Made by a program: the position numbers and the translations under genes
Shown here: piece by piece, positions 9,549 to 18,545 of the stretch
How positions within the stretch are numbered: position 1 is the first letter of the stretch
Layout: every line of letters starts with the position of its first letter
DNA from: SAR324 cluster bacterium
Lineage (GTDB): Bacteria; SAR324; NAC60-12
Assembly: GCA_014382365.1 (NCBI GenBank)
Contig: JACNJW010000027.1
Span: forward strand, 90,361-154,360
Direction: 5' to 3'
Length of the DNA: 64,000 nucleotides
The notes under the pieces: generated by a model
The model's input: the letters and a program-made list of their open reading frames with translations, nothing else
Databases searched by the model: none
What the model was told of the DNA's origin: nothing

Positions 9549-10334
9549 GTGAATTTGGATTACCGCAAGACTGCCCTTTTGGTGGATAATCTACACAAGT
9601 ATTTTGGTCAGGAAGAGGTACTAAAGGGGATTTCGCTGGAAGCTTGTGAAGGTGATGTGATTGCAATGGTGGGAGCCAGTGGCTCCGGTAAAAGTACTTT
9701 TCTGCGCTGTGTCAATTTGCTGGAAACGCCTACAAGTGGTAGTATCTATGTGCGCGGTGAACTGATTCGTATGAAACAGAACCGCAATGGAGATTCTGTA
9801 CCTGAGGATCTCAAACAGGTTGAACGAATCCGGACTAGACTGGGAATGGTTTTCCAGCAGTTCAATCTCTGGTCACATATGACCGTTTTGGAAAATGTGA
9901 TCGAAGCCCCGGTACATGTCCTGAAAATAGCAAAAAAAGAAGCTGTTGAACGAGCTGAAGAGTTGCTGTATAAAGTTGGTATTTACGACCGGATGCACTA
10001 TCACCCTGCGCACCTTTCCGGAGGTCAACAACAGCGTGTTGCCATTGCAAGAGCGTTGGCAATGGAACCTGATATGCTTTTATTTGACGAACCAACATCC
10101 GCACTTGATCCGGAACTTGTAGGAGAAGTTCTGCAGGTTATGAGAGATCTGGCAGAAGAAGGGCGGACAATGATCGTGGTTACCCACGAAATGGGTTTTG
10201 CTCAGGAAGTCTCATCAAGAGTAGTTTTTTTGCATGAGGGTAGTATTGAAGAGGATGGCCCACCCTGGAAGGTCTTTAAAAACCCTTCCTCAGAACGGTT
10301 TCGACAGTTTGTTTCAAAATATGTCGAAAATTGA
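9549..10334 (+). CDS. Polar/basic amino acid ABC transporter ATP-binding protein
   Basis: This 261-residue HisP/GlnQ-type ATPase energises uptake of an amino acid. The Walker A motif is GASGSGKST, the signature is LSGGQQQR, and the Walker B is MLLFDEPTSALDPE, followed by the H-loop in VVTHEMG. The start shown is a GTG. A TTG at 9555 with GAGG just upstream is an alternative. It is followed by a substrate-binding protein and two permeases, giving a full system. Similarity of the whole set is closest to lysine/arginine/ornithine and histidine systems, so a basic amino acid is the likely cargo. Confidence 0.92.
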   Translation: MNLDYRKTALLVDNLHKYFGQEEVLKGISLEACEGDVIAMVGASGSGKSTFLRCVNLLETPTSGSIYVRGELIRMKQNRNGDSVPEDLKQVERIRTRLGMVFQQFNLWSHMTVLENVIEAPVHVLKIAKKEAVERAEELLYKVGIYDRMHYHPAHLSGGQQQRVAIARALAMEPDMLLFDEPTSALDPELVGEVLQVMRDLAEEGRTMIVVTHEMGFAQEVSSRVVFLHEGSIEEDGPPWKVFKNPSSERFRQFVSKYVEN

Positions 10335-10335
10335 A

Positions 10336-10360
10336 AACTTAAGCCATTCAGGCTTAAGTT
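10336..10360 (+). terminator. Perfect 10-bp stem-loop between ATPase and binding-protein genes
   Basis: AACTTAAGCC and GGCTTAAGTT pair perfectly around an ATTCA loop directly after the ATPase stop codon. No U-run follows at once, although TTTTT occurs after a second small palindrome CCAGCTGG. It may attenuate the ATPase transcript or stabilise it, so that the binding protein is made in excess. Confidence 0.45.
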
Positions 10361-10417
10361 GGAATAATCCAGCTGGTTTTTCCAGTTATTGTTTATAACT
10401 ACCAAAAGGAGTAGCTA

Positions 10418-11188
10418 ATGAAAAAGTTAATTACTGTGGCCTTGTTGGCCTTGCTGACACTGGGAACCAGTGTTTCTGCAAAAGAATGGAATAAAATTCG
10501 AGTTGGTGTTGAGGGTGCATATCCTCCATTCAGCTGGGTTGAATCTGACGGGACACTGAAAGGATTTGACATAGAGATTGCAATGGCGCTTTGCAAGGAA
10601 ATTGGCGCTGAGTGTGTTCTGGTTCCGCAGGACTGGGATGGAATTATTCCAGCTTTGCTGGCTCGAAAATATGATGCAATCATTGCATCGATGTCAATCA
10701 CTGAGGAGCGCAAAAAGAAAGTTGCTTTCTCGGATAAATATTACAACTCACCTGCCAAGTTCGCCCGTAAAAAAGGTTCCGGAATCACGATTTCCAAAGC
10801 AGGACTTAAAGGCAAGACTGTTGGGGTACAACGTGCGACAATTCACGAAAATTTTGTCGTCGGACAATTTGGAGACAGCGTGAATATCAAACGTTATGGA
10901 ACTCAGGATGAAGCCTATCTTGATGCAGTTGCCGGTCGTGTGGATCTACTCCTTGCGGATTCTATCGCCATGGAAGATGGGTTCCTCAAAACAGACAAAG
11001 GCAAAGGCTGGGAGTTTGTCGGACCGGGTTACTCTGATCCAAAATATTTTGGTGATGGTGCTGGAATTGCTGTTCGTAAAAACAACGGAGATTTGGTTGA
11101 ACTTTTTAATAAAGCCATTAAGGCTATCCGTGCAAATGGTGTTTATAAAAGTATCAACAACAAATATTTTGCCTTTGACATCTATTAA
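10418..11188 (+). CDS. Periplasmic amino acid-binding protein (ArgT/HisJ type)
   Basis: The 256-residue precursor has a clear signal peptide (MKKLITVALLALLTLGTSVSA, cleavage after about residue 21). A family 3 solute-binding fold follows: RVGVEGAYPPFSWVESDG, LKGFDIEIAMALC, DWDGIIPALLARKYDAIIASM and the ligand-binding SITEERKKKVAFS. It captures a basic or polar amino acid in the periplasm and delivers it to the two permeases downstream. AAGGAG precedes the ATG at a good distance. Specificity cannot be settled from sequence alone. Confidence 0.93.
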   Translation: MKKLITVALLALLTLGTSVSAKEWNKIRVGVEGAYPPFSWVESDGTLKGFDIEIAMALCKEIGAECVLVPQDWDGIIPALLARKYDAIIASMSITEERKKKVAFSDKYYNSPAKFARKKGSGITISKAGLKGKTVGVQRATIHENFVVGQFGDSVNIKRYGTQDEAYLDAVAGRVDLLLADSIAMEDGFLKTDKGKGWEFVGPGYSDPKYFGDGAGIAVRKNNGDLVELFNKAIKAIRANGVYKSINNKYFAFDIY

Positions 11189-11262
11189 TCATGATCCCGT
11201 TTGAGGCTTCGCTGCAGACTTCGGTGTAACCCTCAATCTTTTCTGATTATACATTTAGTTTG

Positions 11263-11286
11263 CCACGGAATTCGACAATTCCGTGG
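11263..11286 (+). terminator. Intercistronic hairpin between binding protein and permease
   Basis: CCACGGAATT and AATTCCGTGG pair perfectly over 10 bp around a CGAC loop. There is no U-run after it. Hairpins in this position commonly protect the binding-protein part of the mRNA and reduce read-through to the permeases. Its right arm covers the GTG at 11283 that would otherwise extend the permease gene, which favours the ATG at 11316. Confidence 0.6.
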
Positions 11287-11315
11287 CCTCCCTTTCTCTC
11301 TCCCACAAAAAACTG

Positions 11316-12002
11316 ATGTTTGACTTACACGGTTATTTCCCGATGATTCTGGACGGAATGCTGTTAACTGTGGAGGTCGCTCTGCTTTCTCTTTTAATTG
11401 CTGTCATACTTGGTTTGCTGGGTGCTTTAGCCAAGCTTTCAAATTCCAAAATTGCCCGTACTCTCGCAACAGTATACACCACCATTATTCGAGGAATTCC
11501 TGACCTAGTCTTGATGACTCTGGTTTTTTTTGGCGGACAAATTCTACTTAACAACATTGGAGACTCTCTGGGTTGGGAATATATCGATATCAGCCCCTTT
11601 ATTGCCGGAACTCTGACCATCGGTTTTATTTTTGGAGCATACATGACCGAAACTTTTCGTGGCGGAATTCTAGCAGTTTCACGTGGGGAGATTGAAGCTG
11701 CCCTAGCATTTGGCATGTCAAAGAGGAAAGTTTTTATACGTATCACCTTACCACTAATGGTACGCCACGCACTTCCAGGATTCGGAAATAACTGGATGGT
11801 GCTGGCCAAAACGACTGCTCTTGTTTCTGTAATTGGACTGCACGATATGGTCTACAATGCCGGTGTTGCCGGAGGATCAACTCGCCAACCTTTTACCTTT
11901 TATCTGGTAGTCGCTATGTTGTTTTTATGTATCACCGGACTTTCAGATCTCGGTTTGCGCTGGGCCAACCGCCGTTACAGTATTGGTGTAAGAAAGGTTT
12001 GA
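11316..12002 (+). CDS. Amino acid ABC transporter permease (HisQ-like)
   Basis: This inner-membrane permease subunit has 228 residues from the ATG at 11316. The frame is open from a GTG at 11283, but that codon lies in a hairpin and the HisQ family usually starts with an MxxLHGY-like segment, as here (MFDLHGYFPMILDGML). It has about five membrane segments. Family features are TTIIRGIPDLVLM and the EAA-type loop EIEAALAFGMSKRKVFIRITLP, which contacts the ATPase. The stop is followed after three bases by the second permease. Confidence 0.9.
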   Translation: MFDLHGYFPMILDGMLLTVEVALLSLLIAVILGLLGALAKLSNSKIARTLATVYTTIIRGIPDLVLMTLVFFGGQILLNNIGDSLGWEYIDISPFIAGTLTIGFIFGAYMTETFRGGILAVSRGEIEAALAFGMSKRKVFIRITLPLMVRHALPGFGNNWMVLAKTTALVSVIGLHDMVYNAGVAGGSTRQPFTFYLVVAMLFLCITGLSDLGLRWANRRYSIGVRKV

Positions 12003-12005
12003 GAT

Positions 12006-12698
12006 ATGGATTTTGAAGCAATTATTGATAATCTTCCACTCTACCTGGAAGGTCTCTGGGTGACAATCCAACTGGTGGTTCTAGCTTTAGTTTCCGGATT
12101 TGGCTTAGCTGTTCCTTTGGCGCTGCTTGCAGTTTCAAAAAACTCTTTCTTAAGCTTTCCTGCAAAAACTTATATCTATTTCTTTCGGGGAACTCCTTTG
12201 TTGGTACAGATGTTTCTGCTTTATCACGGATTAGCCCAATTTGAAGCTGTCAGGGAGAGTGTTCTCTGGATTGTTTTTAAGGAAGCCTATTGGTGTGCCG
12301 TGACTGCTTTTGCTTTGAATACTGCCGCATACACTGCAGAGATATTGCGTGGTGCAATCGAGCAAACACCTTTTGGAGAAACTGAAGCTGCTCAGGCTTG
12401 CGGGATGTCAAAATTCACAATGTACCGACGTATTATTCTGCCTGGCTCATTCCGGCGTGCTTTACCGGCATACGGCAATGAAGTAATTTTTATGCTGCAC
12501 GGCAGTGCACTGGCAGGAGTGATTACGATTGTTGATTTATTTGGTGCAGCAAAAATAGTGAATGCCCGCTATTTTGTGCCTTTTGAATCGTTCATCACTG
12601 CAGGATTCTTTTACTTATGCTGTACATTTATCATTGTCTGGTTTTTTAAATGGGTTGAAAAACACTGGTATGCGCATTTGCGTCCCAGAACTTCCTGA
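12006..12698 (+). CDS. Amino acid ABC transporter permease (HisM-like)
   Basis: This second inner-membrane subunit of 230 residues pairs with the HisQ-like gene just upstream. Visible features are YIYFFRGTPLLVQMFLLYHG, the family segment FALNTAAYTAEILRGAIEQ, and the EAA loop ETEAAQACGMSKFTMYRRIILP. About five membrane segments are predicted. The gene starts three bases after the previous stop, so translational coupling is likely. Together the four genes form an importer for a basic or polar amino acid that could feed the degradative operon that follows. Confidence 0.92.
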   Translation: MDFEAIIDNLPLYLEGLWVTIQLVVLALVSGFGLAVPLALLAVSKNSFLSFPAKTYIYFFRGTPLLVQMFLLYHGLAQFEAVRESVLWIVFKEAYWCAVTAFALNTAAYTAEILRGAIEQTPFGETEAAQACGMSKFTMYRRIILPGSFRRALPAYGNEVIFMLHGSALAGVITIVDLFGAAKIVNARYFVPFESFITAGFFYLCCTFIIVWFFKWVEKHWYAHLRPRTS

Positions 12699-12806
12699 GC
12701 AATATTTTACATAGCCTCAATTTTTGTTTTCAGCTTGCCCGGGATAACTTTTTTAGTTTAGATTTGCCCTAACATATTTCAAAATATCTGTAATTATTTT
12801 GAGAAA

Positions 12807-14147
12807 ATGACTTCTCCAGAATCACATCTTTTTTACCAATCCCGTATACGCCGCCCTTTGGTGGATCGTGCGGAAGGTATTTATCTTTGGGATCAATCCG
12901 GAAAACGTTACATCGACGGGTCCAGCGGTGCAATGGTCTCCAACATCGGACACTCAAATCCCAGAGTGCTTGAAGCCATGCATTTGCAAATGCAAAAGGC
13001 AACTTTCGCCTACCGACTTCATTTTGAAAATGAACCGGCGGAAACTCTGGCTCGTCGACTTGTCGAATATATGCCGGAAAATTTGGACAAAGTTTTTTTT
13101 GTTTCCGGAGGTTCTGAGGCCGTGGAATCCTGCCTTAAAATGGCACGGCAATATGCGCTGTCAAAAGGTGAGCCTCAACGCTACAAAACAATCTCCCGTT
13201 TTCCGTCATATCACGGCAGTACATTGGGTGCATTGTCCTCAACCGGAATGGCTTTGATGTCTGCACCTTTTGATCCAATGATTCAGCAAATGCCGAAAAT
13301 TCCGGCACCAACTGTTTATCTTGACCGTAACCGGAAAACTCCGGAAGAAGCCGGATTGTATTATGCAAATTTTCTGGAAGCAGAAATATTGCGTCAAGGG
13401 CCGGAAACCGTTTTGGCATTTATCATGGAACCGATTGGTGGAGCTTCAACCGGTGCTTTGGTTGCGCCGGACAGTTATTACGGACGCATCCGGGAAATCT
13501 GCGACCGCTACGGTGTTCTCTTGATATACGATGAAGTCATGTGTTGCGCCGGACGCAGCGGACGCTATTATTTAGGCGGTTCACATTGGTCGGCCAAACC
13601 GGATTTAATCGCCATGTCCAAAGGTATGGCCGCCGGATATTCACCCTTAGGGGCCATGGTTGCTTCAGAAAAAATGGTGAAGGCTGTATTGGATTCCGGC
13701 GGATTTATTCACGGTCACACTTATGCAGGAAATCCTTTGGCGTGTTCTGCCGGACTTGCAGTTTTGGAGGAAATTGAACGGCAAAATCTACTCGCAGAAA
13801 CTGAACAAAAAGGAGACTTGCTAAAAAAACGATTAGAAATATTGATGGAAAAATTTCCTTTTATTGGTGATGTTCGCGGAAAAGGCCTTTTGCTGGCAGT
13901 CGAATTTGTGGCAGACCGGGAAACGATGCAACCGCTTCCTACGGAACTGAATGCCCACAGCGAATTAGTAGAAATGGCGTTTGAACGAGGATTGATTATT
14001 TATTCACGCCGCACCCGTGGCGGACGCATCGGCGATCACTTTTTGATTTGTCCGCCGCTGATTATTGAAGTAGAACAAATCGACGAATTGCTGGAAATTT
14101 TCACGGACACATTGGTAGAATTTGCACATAAACACGGTCTTTTATGA
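12807..14147 (+). CDS. Class III PLP-dependent aminotransferase
   Basis: This 446-residue fold-type I aminotransferase belongs to the omega/acetylornithine-type group. Motifs are FFVSGGSEAVESCLKMAR, RFPSYHGSTLGALS, IMEPIGGASTGA, LIYDEVMCCAGRSG (the aspartate that holds PLP) and LIAMSKGMAAGYSPLGA (the PLP lysine). Such enzymes move the distal or alpha amino group of diamines, beta-alanine, or aromatic amino acids. It heads an operon with the two CoA-transferase subunits (4-base overlap) and an M20 deacylase. The keto acid it produces may therefore be activated to a CoA thioester. The true substrate is unknown. Confidence 0.88.
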   Translation: MTSPESHLFYQSRIRRPLVDRAEGIYLWDQSGKRYIDGSSGAMVSNIGHSNPRVLEAMHLQMQKATFAYRLHFENEPAETLARRLVEYMPENLDKVFFVSGGSEAVESCLKMARQYALSKGEPQRYKTISRFPSYHGSTLGALSSTGMALMSAPFDPMIQQMPKIPAPTVYLDRNRKTPEEAGLYYANFLEAEILRQGPETVLAFIMEPIGGASTGALVAPDSYYGRIREICDRYGVLLIYDEVMCCAGRSGRYYLGGSHWSAKPDLIAMSKGMAAGYSPLGAMVASEKMVKAVLDSGGFIHGHTYAGNPLACSAGLAVLEEIERQNLLAETEQKGDLLKKRLEILMEKFPFIGDVRGKGLLLAVEFVADRETMQPLPTELNAHSELVEMAFERGLIIYSRRTRGGRIGDHFLICPPLIIEVEQIDELLEIFTDTLVEFAHKHGLL

Positions 14148-14848
14148 ACAAACAAAAAGAGATAACTGAAACCATTGCCAAAATCCCTTCCGGAGCAACT
14201 GTCATGGTGGGTGGTTTCGGTTCACCAGGAACGCCGTTTACACTACTTGACGAACTGTTGCGTCAGGGACAGGACCGGCTGACGTTGATCAAAAATGACG
14301 CGAATGAACCAGGTTACGGTATTGCCAAACTTATTGAAGCAGACCGGGTGGACACCCTGATTGCCTCACATATCGGACTGAATAGACAGGCAGTGGGACG
14401 CATGAATTCCGGACAATTGCGGGTTGAGTTTTATCCACAAGGAATTTTGGCAGAAAAAATCCGCACTGCCGGAGCAGGACTTTTCGGTTTTTTGAGCGAC
14501 ATCGGAATCGAAACTGAAATTACTGATCCAAGTCAAATCATTGAATGGCAAGTCGACAAATCCGTAACCAAGCGTAAACTGAAAGTTGAAACCGCACTGC
14601 ACGCGGATTTTGCTTTGATTCACGCAGCACGAGCGGATCATTTTGGGAATTTAATATATACTGACAGTGCAATCAACTTTAATCCACTGATGGCAATGGC
14701 TGCAGAAAATGTTTTTGTCGAAACCTTTGATTTACAAGCTCCGGGTGCGTTCCCACCGGAACAGATTCACACGCCATTTGCTTTTGTATCTACGGTAGTT
14801 CAAGTTGATCTCAGCCCTGAATATGAATTGATGGAACATTATGTCTAA
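14144..14848 (+). CDS. 3-oxoacid CoA-transferase family, subunit A
   Basis: This 234-residue alpha subunit of a heterodimeric family I CoA transferase has the glycine-rich N-terminal fold seen in IPSGATVMVGGFGSPGTPF. Typical later segments are LIKNDANEPGYGI, FYPQGILAEKIRTAGAG and ADHFGNLIY. It transfers CoA from a donor such as acetyl- or succinyl-CoA to a carboxylic acid. Its ATG overlaps the aminotransferase stop by four bases, and its end overlaps subunit B by eight bases. The acid substrate is not identifiable. Confidence 0.88.
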   Translation: MNKQKEITETIAKIPSGATVMVGGFGSPGTPFTLLDELLRQGQDRLTLIKNDANEPGYGIAKLIEADRVDTLIASHIGLNRQAVGRMNSGQLRVEFYPQGILAEKIRTAGAGLFGFLSDIGIETEITDPSQIIEWQVDKSVTKRKLKVETALHADFALIHAARADHFGNLIYTDSAINFNPLMAMAAENVFVETFDLQAPGAFPPEQIHTPFAFVSTVVQVDLSPEYELMEHYV

Positions 14849-15530
14849 GCCGGAACGTCCGGTGCGAACCGAACGAATTCTTCTCCGGGCCGCACAGGAA
14901 ATTAAATCAGGACTTGTGATCAATCTGGGAATCGGTTTACCGACTTTGGTTCCGGATTATTTACCGGACGATTTTGACGCTTTGATTCATTCCGAAAACG
15001 GCATTCTAGGTTGTGGACCCATAGCAAAACGGGCACAAGCACGAGCGTCTTTGATTGATGCCGCCGGACATTATGTTACGCTCCGTTCCGGAAGCAGTTG
15101 TTTTGACAGCTCGGTCTCTTTTTCCATGATTCGGCGCGGACGCATTGACCTTTGCATGCTCGGAGCTTTTGAAGTGGATCAATCCGGAAATTTGGCCAAC
15201 TGGAAAATTCCCGGAAAACTTTCGCCCGGAATCGGCGGCGCAATGGAATTAGCACAAAAAGCAAAACGACTGATTGTGCTCAGCACCCACACAGACAAAC
15301 ACGGACGTCCCAAAATTCTCGAACGCTGCCGGCTGCCTTTGACCGCCCCTGTTTGTGTCAATCGTATCATTACTGACGAAGCCGTTATCGATGTAACTCC
15401 GGACGGTTTGCTGGTGCAGGAAATTGCGGAAAATATTTCTGCAGAAGAATTGCAAAATCACACTGAAGCAAACTTGATTTTTCCAAAAACAAATTTAACC
15501 GGAACGTCCGGTGTGAGGAGATTCAAATGA
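14841..15530 (+). CDS. 3-oxoacid CoA-transferase family, subunit B
   Basis: This 229-residue beta subunit carries the catalytic glutamate in the motif HSENGILGCGP, which forms the acyl- and CoA-glutamyl intermediates. The N-terminal VINLGIGLPTLVPDYL and the later SFSMIRRGRIDLCMLGAFEVD and LANWKIPGK fit the family. It overlaps subunit A by eight bases and the M20 deacylase by four bases, so the four genes are one operon. The frequent TCCGGA and CCGGAA words in this operon are denser than in neighbouring genes, which may hint at a different codon history. Confidence 0.9.
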   Translation: MSKPERPVRTERILLRAAQEIKSGLVINLGIGLPTLVPDYLPDDFDALIHSENGILGCGPIAKRAQARASLIDAAGHYVTLRSGSSCFDSSVSFSMIRRGRIDLCMLGAFEVDQSGNLANWKIPGKLSPGIGGAMELAQKAKRLIVLSTHTDKHGRPKILERCRLPLTAPVCVNRIITDEAVIDVTPDGLLVQEIAENISAEELQNHTEANLIFPKTNLTGTSGVRRFK

Positions 15531-16810
15531 CAAATGAACTCGAACAAAAAATCCTTGCCAGCTGCGACAAACTGTTTCCGGCAGTGCTGGATTTTACGGA
15601 AGAAATGGTAAAACAATACAGCGTCTTGAATCAGGAGCAGGGCGTTTTGGAAGTAGTGGAGAGACAGTTATCCGAGATGAATTTATCTCCAATTCGTGTG
15701 CCAATTGATCTGGAGCGACTCGGCTCGCATCCACTGTTTGCCCCTGTACCCTGGGCTTATGACAAGAAATATAATTTGGTTACCGTACTCAATCCCGGAG
15801 CTTCCGGAACCAGTCTGGTTTTCAACGGTCATCTGGATGTGGTTCCGGCGACTCCGTTTGAAATGTGGACGAAACAACCAAATGATCCCTGGCGTGATTC
15901 GGAATGGTTATACGGACGCGGTTCCGGAGATATGCAGTCCGGAGTGGCCGCCATGATTTATGCCGTGCAAGCTGTCCGGGAGGCCGGAGTGGAGATTCGC
16001 TCACCGCTGACAATTCAAACTGTGGTCGAAGAAGAATGTAGCGGAAACGGGGCTTTAGCTTGTGTGGAACGTGGCTATGACGGAGATTTTGTTTTGATTC
16101 CGGAACCCTTTGGACCGACAATTTACACAGGACAACTTGGCGTAATGTGGTTCAAAGTTATTTGTAAAGGTTCCCCGGTTCATGTTCAGGACACATCGGC
16201 AGGTGAAGATGCGATTGAGCGGTTATTGCTGCTGATTCCTGCACTCAAGGATTTGGAAACGGAGCTTAATGAACATCATCGCGTACCGCCTTATGACCAA
16301 ATGGAACACCCCTTTAATCTCAATATCGGTAAAATTTCCGGAGGTAATTGGGCTTCCAGTGTTCCGGCACATGCAGAATTTGAAGCACGTCTTAGTTTCC
16401 CTCCGGGCATGACTGCCACGCAATTTATGCAAATGGTGAGCGATCGCATTGAAAGAGAGCCTTACACCACCGCCGGTCGCCATGATGTTTTCGCCACAGA
16501 ACGTCCGGTTGTCCGTTTCGAGGGTTTCCGTTCAGAAGGGCATTTGATTGATGTAAAACAACCAGGAATTCGGATGTTGGAAAATTGCCACCGCGATTTG
16601 ACTGCACAGGGTGCGGAACATTATCTTTCCACCTGCACCACAGATTTACGCGCTTTTCATTTTTACAGCCGCACCGGCGGAACTTGTTACGGCCCCGTAG
16701 CCCGCAACATTCACGGTGTCGATGAAGCAGTCAATATCGAGTCCGTGCGACACACATTGAAAACTTACGCCCTTTTCATCAGCCGTTGGTGCGAAATTTC
16801 TCCGGCTTAA
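15527..16810 (+). CDS. M20 family deacylase (ArgE/DapE type)
   Basis: This 427-residue binuclear zinc hydrolase is related to acetylornithine and succinyl-diaminopimelate deacylases. Metal and catalytic motifs are LVFNGHLDVVPA, GRGSGDMQSGVAAM, VVEEECSGNGA and LIPEPFGPTIY, with a bacterial exopeptidase dimerisation domain between about residues 210 and 330. It probably removes an N-acyl group before or after the aminotransferase step of the same operon. The gene starts four bases before the stop of CoA-transferase subunit B. The combination suggests breakdown of an N-acylated diamino acid, but that is inference. Confidence 0.88.
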   Translation: MTNELEQKILASCDKLFPAVLDFTEEMVKQYSVLNQEQGVLEVVERQLSEMNLSPIRVPIDLERLGSHPLFAPVPWAYDKKYNLVTVLNPGASGTSLVFNGHLDVVPATPFEMWTKQPNDPWRDSEWLYGRGSGDMQSGVAAMIYAVQAVREAGVEIRSPLTIQTVVEEECSGNGALACVERGYDGDFVLIPEPFGPTIYTGQLGVMWFKVICKGSPVHVQDTSAGEDAIERLLLLIPALKDLETELNEHHRVPPYDQMEHPFNLNIGKISGGNWASSVPAHAEFEARLSFPPGMTATQFMQMVSDRIEREPYTTAGRHDVFATERPVVRFEGFRSEGHLIDVKQPGIRMLENCHRDLTAQGAEHYLSTCTTDLRAFHFYSRTGGTCYGPVARNIHGVDEAVNIESVRHTLKTYALFISRWCEISPA

Positions 16811-16918
16811 TAATTTTACTGAAGCAACCTTTTAAATACTAAAACTTAGTCATTGCTTTCATAGCGATAAATCTTATATCAGCGCCCAAACTAATACCTT
16901 TAAGATTTCTTCCGACTG

Positions 16919-16930
16919 TCGAAATGACAA
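16919..16930 (-). repeat. Second copy of the TTGTCATTTCGA dispersed motif
   Basis: On the minus strand this intergenic site reads TTGTCATTTCGA, then CAGTCGG and AAGAAATCTT. It shares 12 bases with the site at 9286-9297. Both sites lie in gaps next to amino acid catabolism genes. The element may be a small REP-like repeat, but two copies in 64 kb are weak proof. Confidence 0.35.
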
Positions 16931-16948
16931 CAATTTAAGTATGCAACA

Positions 16949-18280
16949 ATGAAAACTAAAATCATTTCTACACTACCAAAAAACGACAACAATTGCGGCT
17001 GGATAAAACAACTTCCGTCGCGCACGAGTCAACCTTCTCTTGCCCGTGAGGAACTGGCAGATTGGGTTGTACTTGGTGCCGGCTACACAGGTCTTGCCAC
17101 AGCACGGCAATTGTCGAAATTGCATCCTCAGGCACGCATAATTCTCCTGGAAGGACAAAAAGCAGGCGAAGGATCGAGCGCCCGAAATTCCGGATTTCTG
17201 GTGGATTCAATTCTAAATGAAAGTCATTTTTCTGCGGCAGGGCTTGAAGAGTATCGGAAAAAATATGAGATAAAACATGCCGGAGTTAAAGCTGTACAAC
17301 AAATGGTTGCTGAACTCGGCATCGATTGCGATTTAGAGGCCAGCGGGAAATTTCATTGCACAGCGACTAAGTCAAATGAGAAAAAACTACTCAATTTCAG
17401 CAAGCTGCTGTCAGAGTTGGAATTGAAGCATAAAATTCTTGAAGGTGAGGAATTGCGGCAACGACTCGGCAGTTCTTATTACCGCATGGCTTTGTGGACA
17501 GCAGGTGGAGTGATGCTGCAGCCCGCAAAACTGGCACGCGGGATGCTGGATAAATTACCGGAACAAGTGGAACTGTTTGAAAATTCTCCGGTTTTAAGCT
17601 GGCGTAAACTCAGTAATTCCGAGGGTTATCAATTGTCCACGCCTTCAGGACAGGTGAGCTGCAAAAAGCTGATTGTGACGGTGAATGGTTTTTTGGCAAG
17701 TTGTGGTGTAAAAGCGAATCGCACTTTTCCTTTGACACTGACGGCCGGTCTGACCCGCCCCTTGACAGCTGGAGAAGATGAAGCCATTGGCCGGCCGGAC
17801 TCCTGGGGAGTATTGTCAGCGCAATCAATGGGAGCAACTGTGCGGCTAACCAAAGACCGCCGGATTTTGATGCGTAATACTGTCGAAGTCTGGCCGTCAA
17901 TAAATATGAGTACCGCAGATTTGCAGACCCGTAAAGAAAATCATATTATTGGGTTGAAGCGACGTTTCCCGCAACTTGGTGGTGATTTATTTGAATCCAG
18001 CTGGTCGGGGACTATTTGTATCAGCGGCAACAACGCCAATGTATTTACAAAAGTAGAAGACGGAGTGTACGCTGCTGGTTGTTATAATGCCAGCGGAATT
18101 GGAATGGGAGTCTTATTCGGAACAGAAATTGCCAACCTGGCCAGTGGTGAGATGACTGAAGAGATCCGGATGATTCAAACTAACTCCAAGCCAATGTACC
18201 TTCCTCCACAACCTTTTCTTCGCTGGGTTGTTGGATTACGTATCTTACGTGACCGCTTACTGGCTCGACATGAGCAATAA
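16949..18280 (+). CDS. FAD-dependent amino acid/amine oxidoreductase (DadA/PuuB-like)
   Basis: The 443-residue flavoprotein has an N-terminal Rossmann motif, VVLGAGYTGLATARQL, and a FAD ribose acidic residue in IILLEGQ. The segment GEGSSARNSGFLVDS is typical of the glycine oxidase/gamma-glutamylputrescine oxidase (DAO) family, as is the C-terminal YAAGCYNASGIGMGVLFG. It probably oxidises an amino acid or polyamine derivative. It follows the aminotransferase-CoA transferase-deacylase operon after a gap of about 140 bases on the same strand, so it may belong to the same pathway. The substrate is unknown. Confidence 0.85.
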   Translation: MKTKIISTLPKNDNNCGWIKQLPSRTSQPSLAREELADWVVLGAGYTGLATARQLSKLHPQARIILLEGQKAGEGSSARNSGFLVDSILNESHFSAAGLEEYRKKYEIKHAGVKAVQQMVAELGIDCDLEASGKFHCTATKSNEKKLLNFSKLLSELELKHKILEGEELRQRLGSSYYRMALWTAGGVMLQPAKLARGMLDKLPEQVELFENSPVLSWRKLSNSEGYQLSTPSGQVSCKKLIVTVNGFLASCGVKANRTFPLTLTAGLTRPLTAGEDEAIGRPDSWGVLSAQSMGATVRLTKDRRILMRNTVEVWPSINMSTADLQTRKENHIIGLKRRFPQLGGDLFESSWSGTICISGNNANVFTKVEDGVYAAGCYNASGIGMGVLFGTEIANLASGEMTEEIRMIQTNSKPMYLPPQPFLRWVVGLRILRDRLLARHEQ

Positions 18281-18545
18281 ACACAATCAGACCGACTACT
18301 CAGAGCAAAAGAGACACAAAGACGAAAGGATTATTTTATTTGTTTTGTTATAAATTATCCTCTATCCGTGTTTTAAACTCAGGAGAAAGAAATAACTTGT
18401 CACAATATTATAATTACTCCGACCCTATTTATTTTTTACCTGCTCATATTTCGATATTCATTTACAGCATCTTATATGTATTACAAACTTAATCATCACA
18501 AATAAAACTCAAACCATATAATTATCTTAAGAAAGGAACCAAACT

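Noticed and set aside
11333..11809. 158-residue antisense ORF
   Set aside because: It lies fully opposite the HisQ-like permease and its composition follows from the permease codons.
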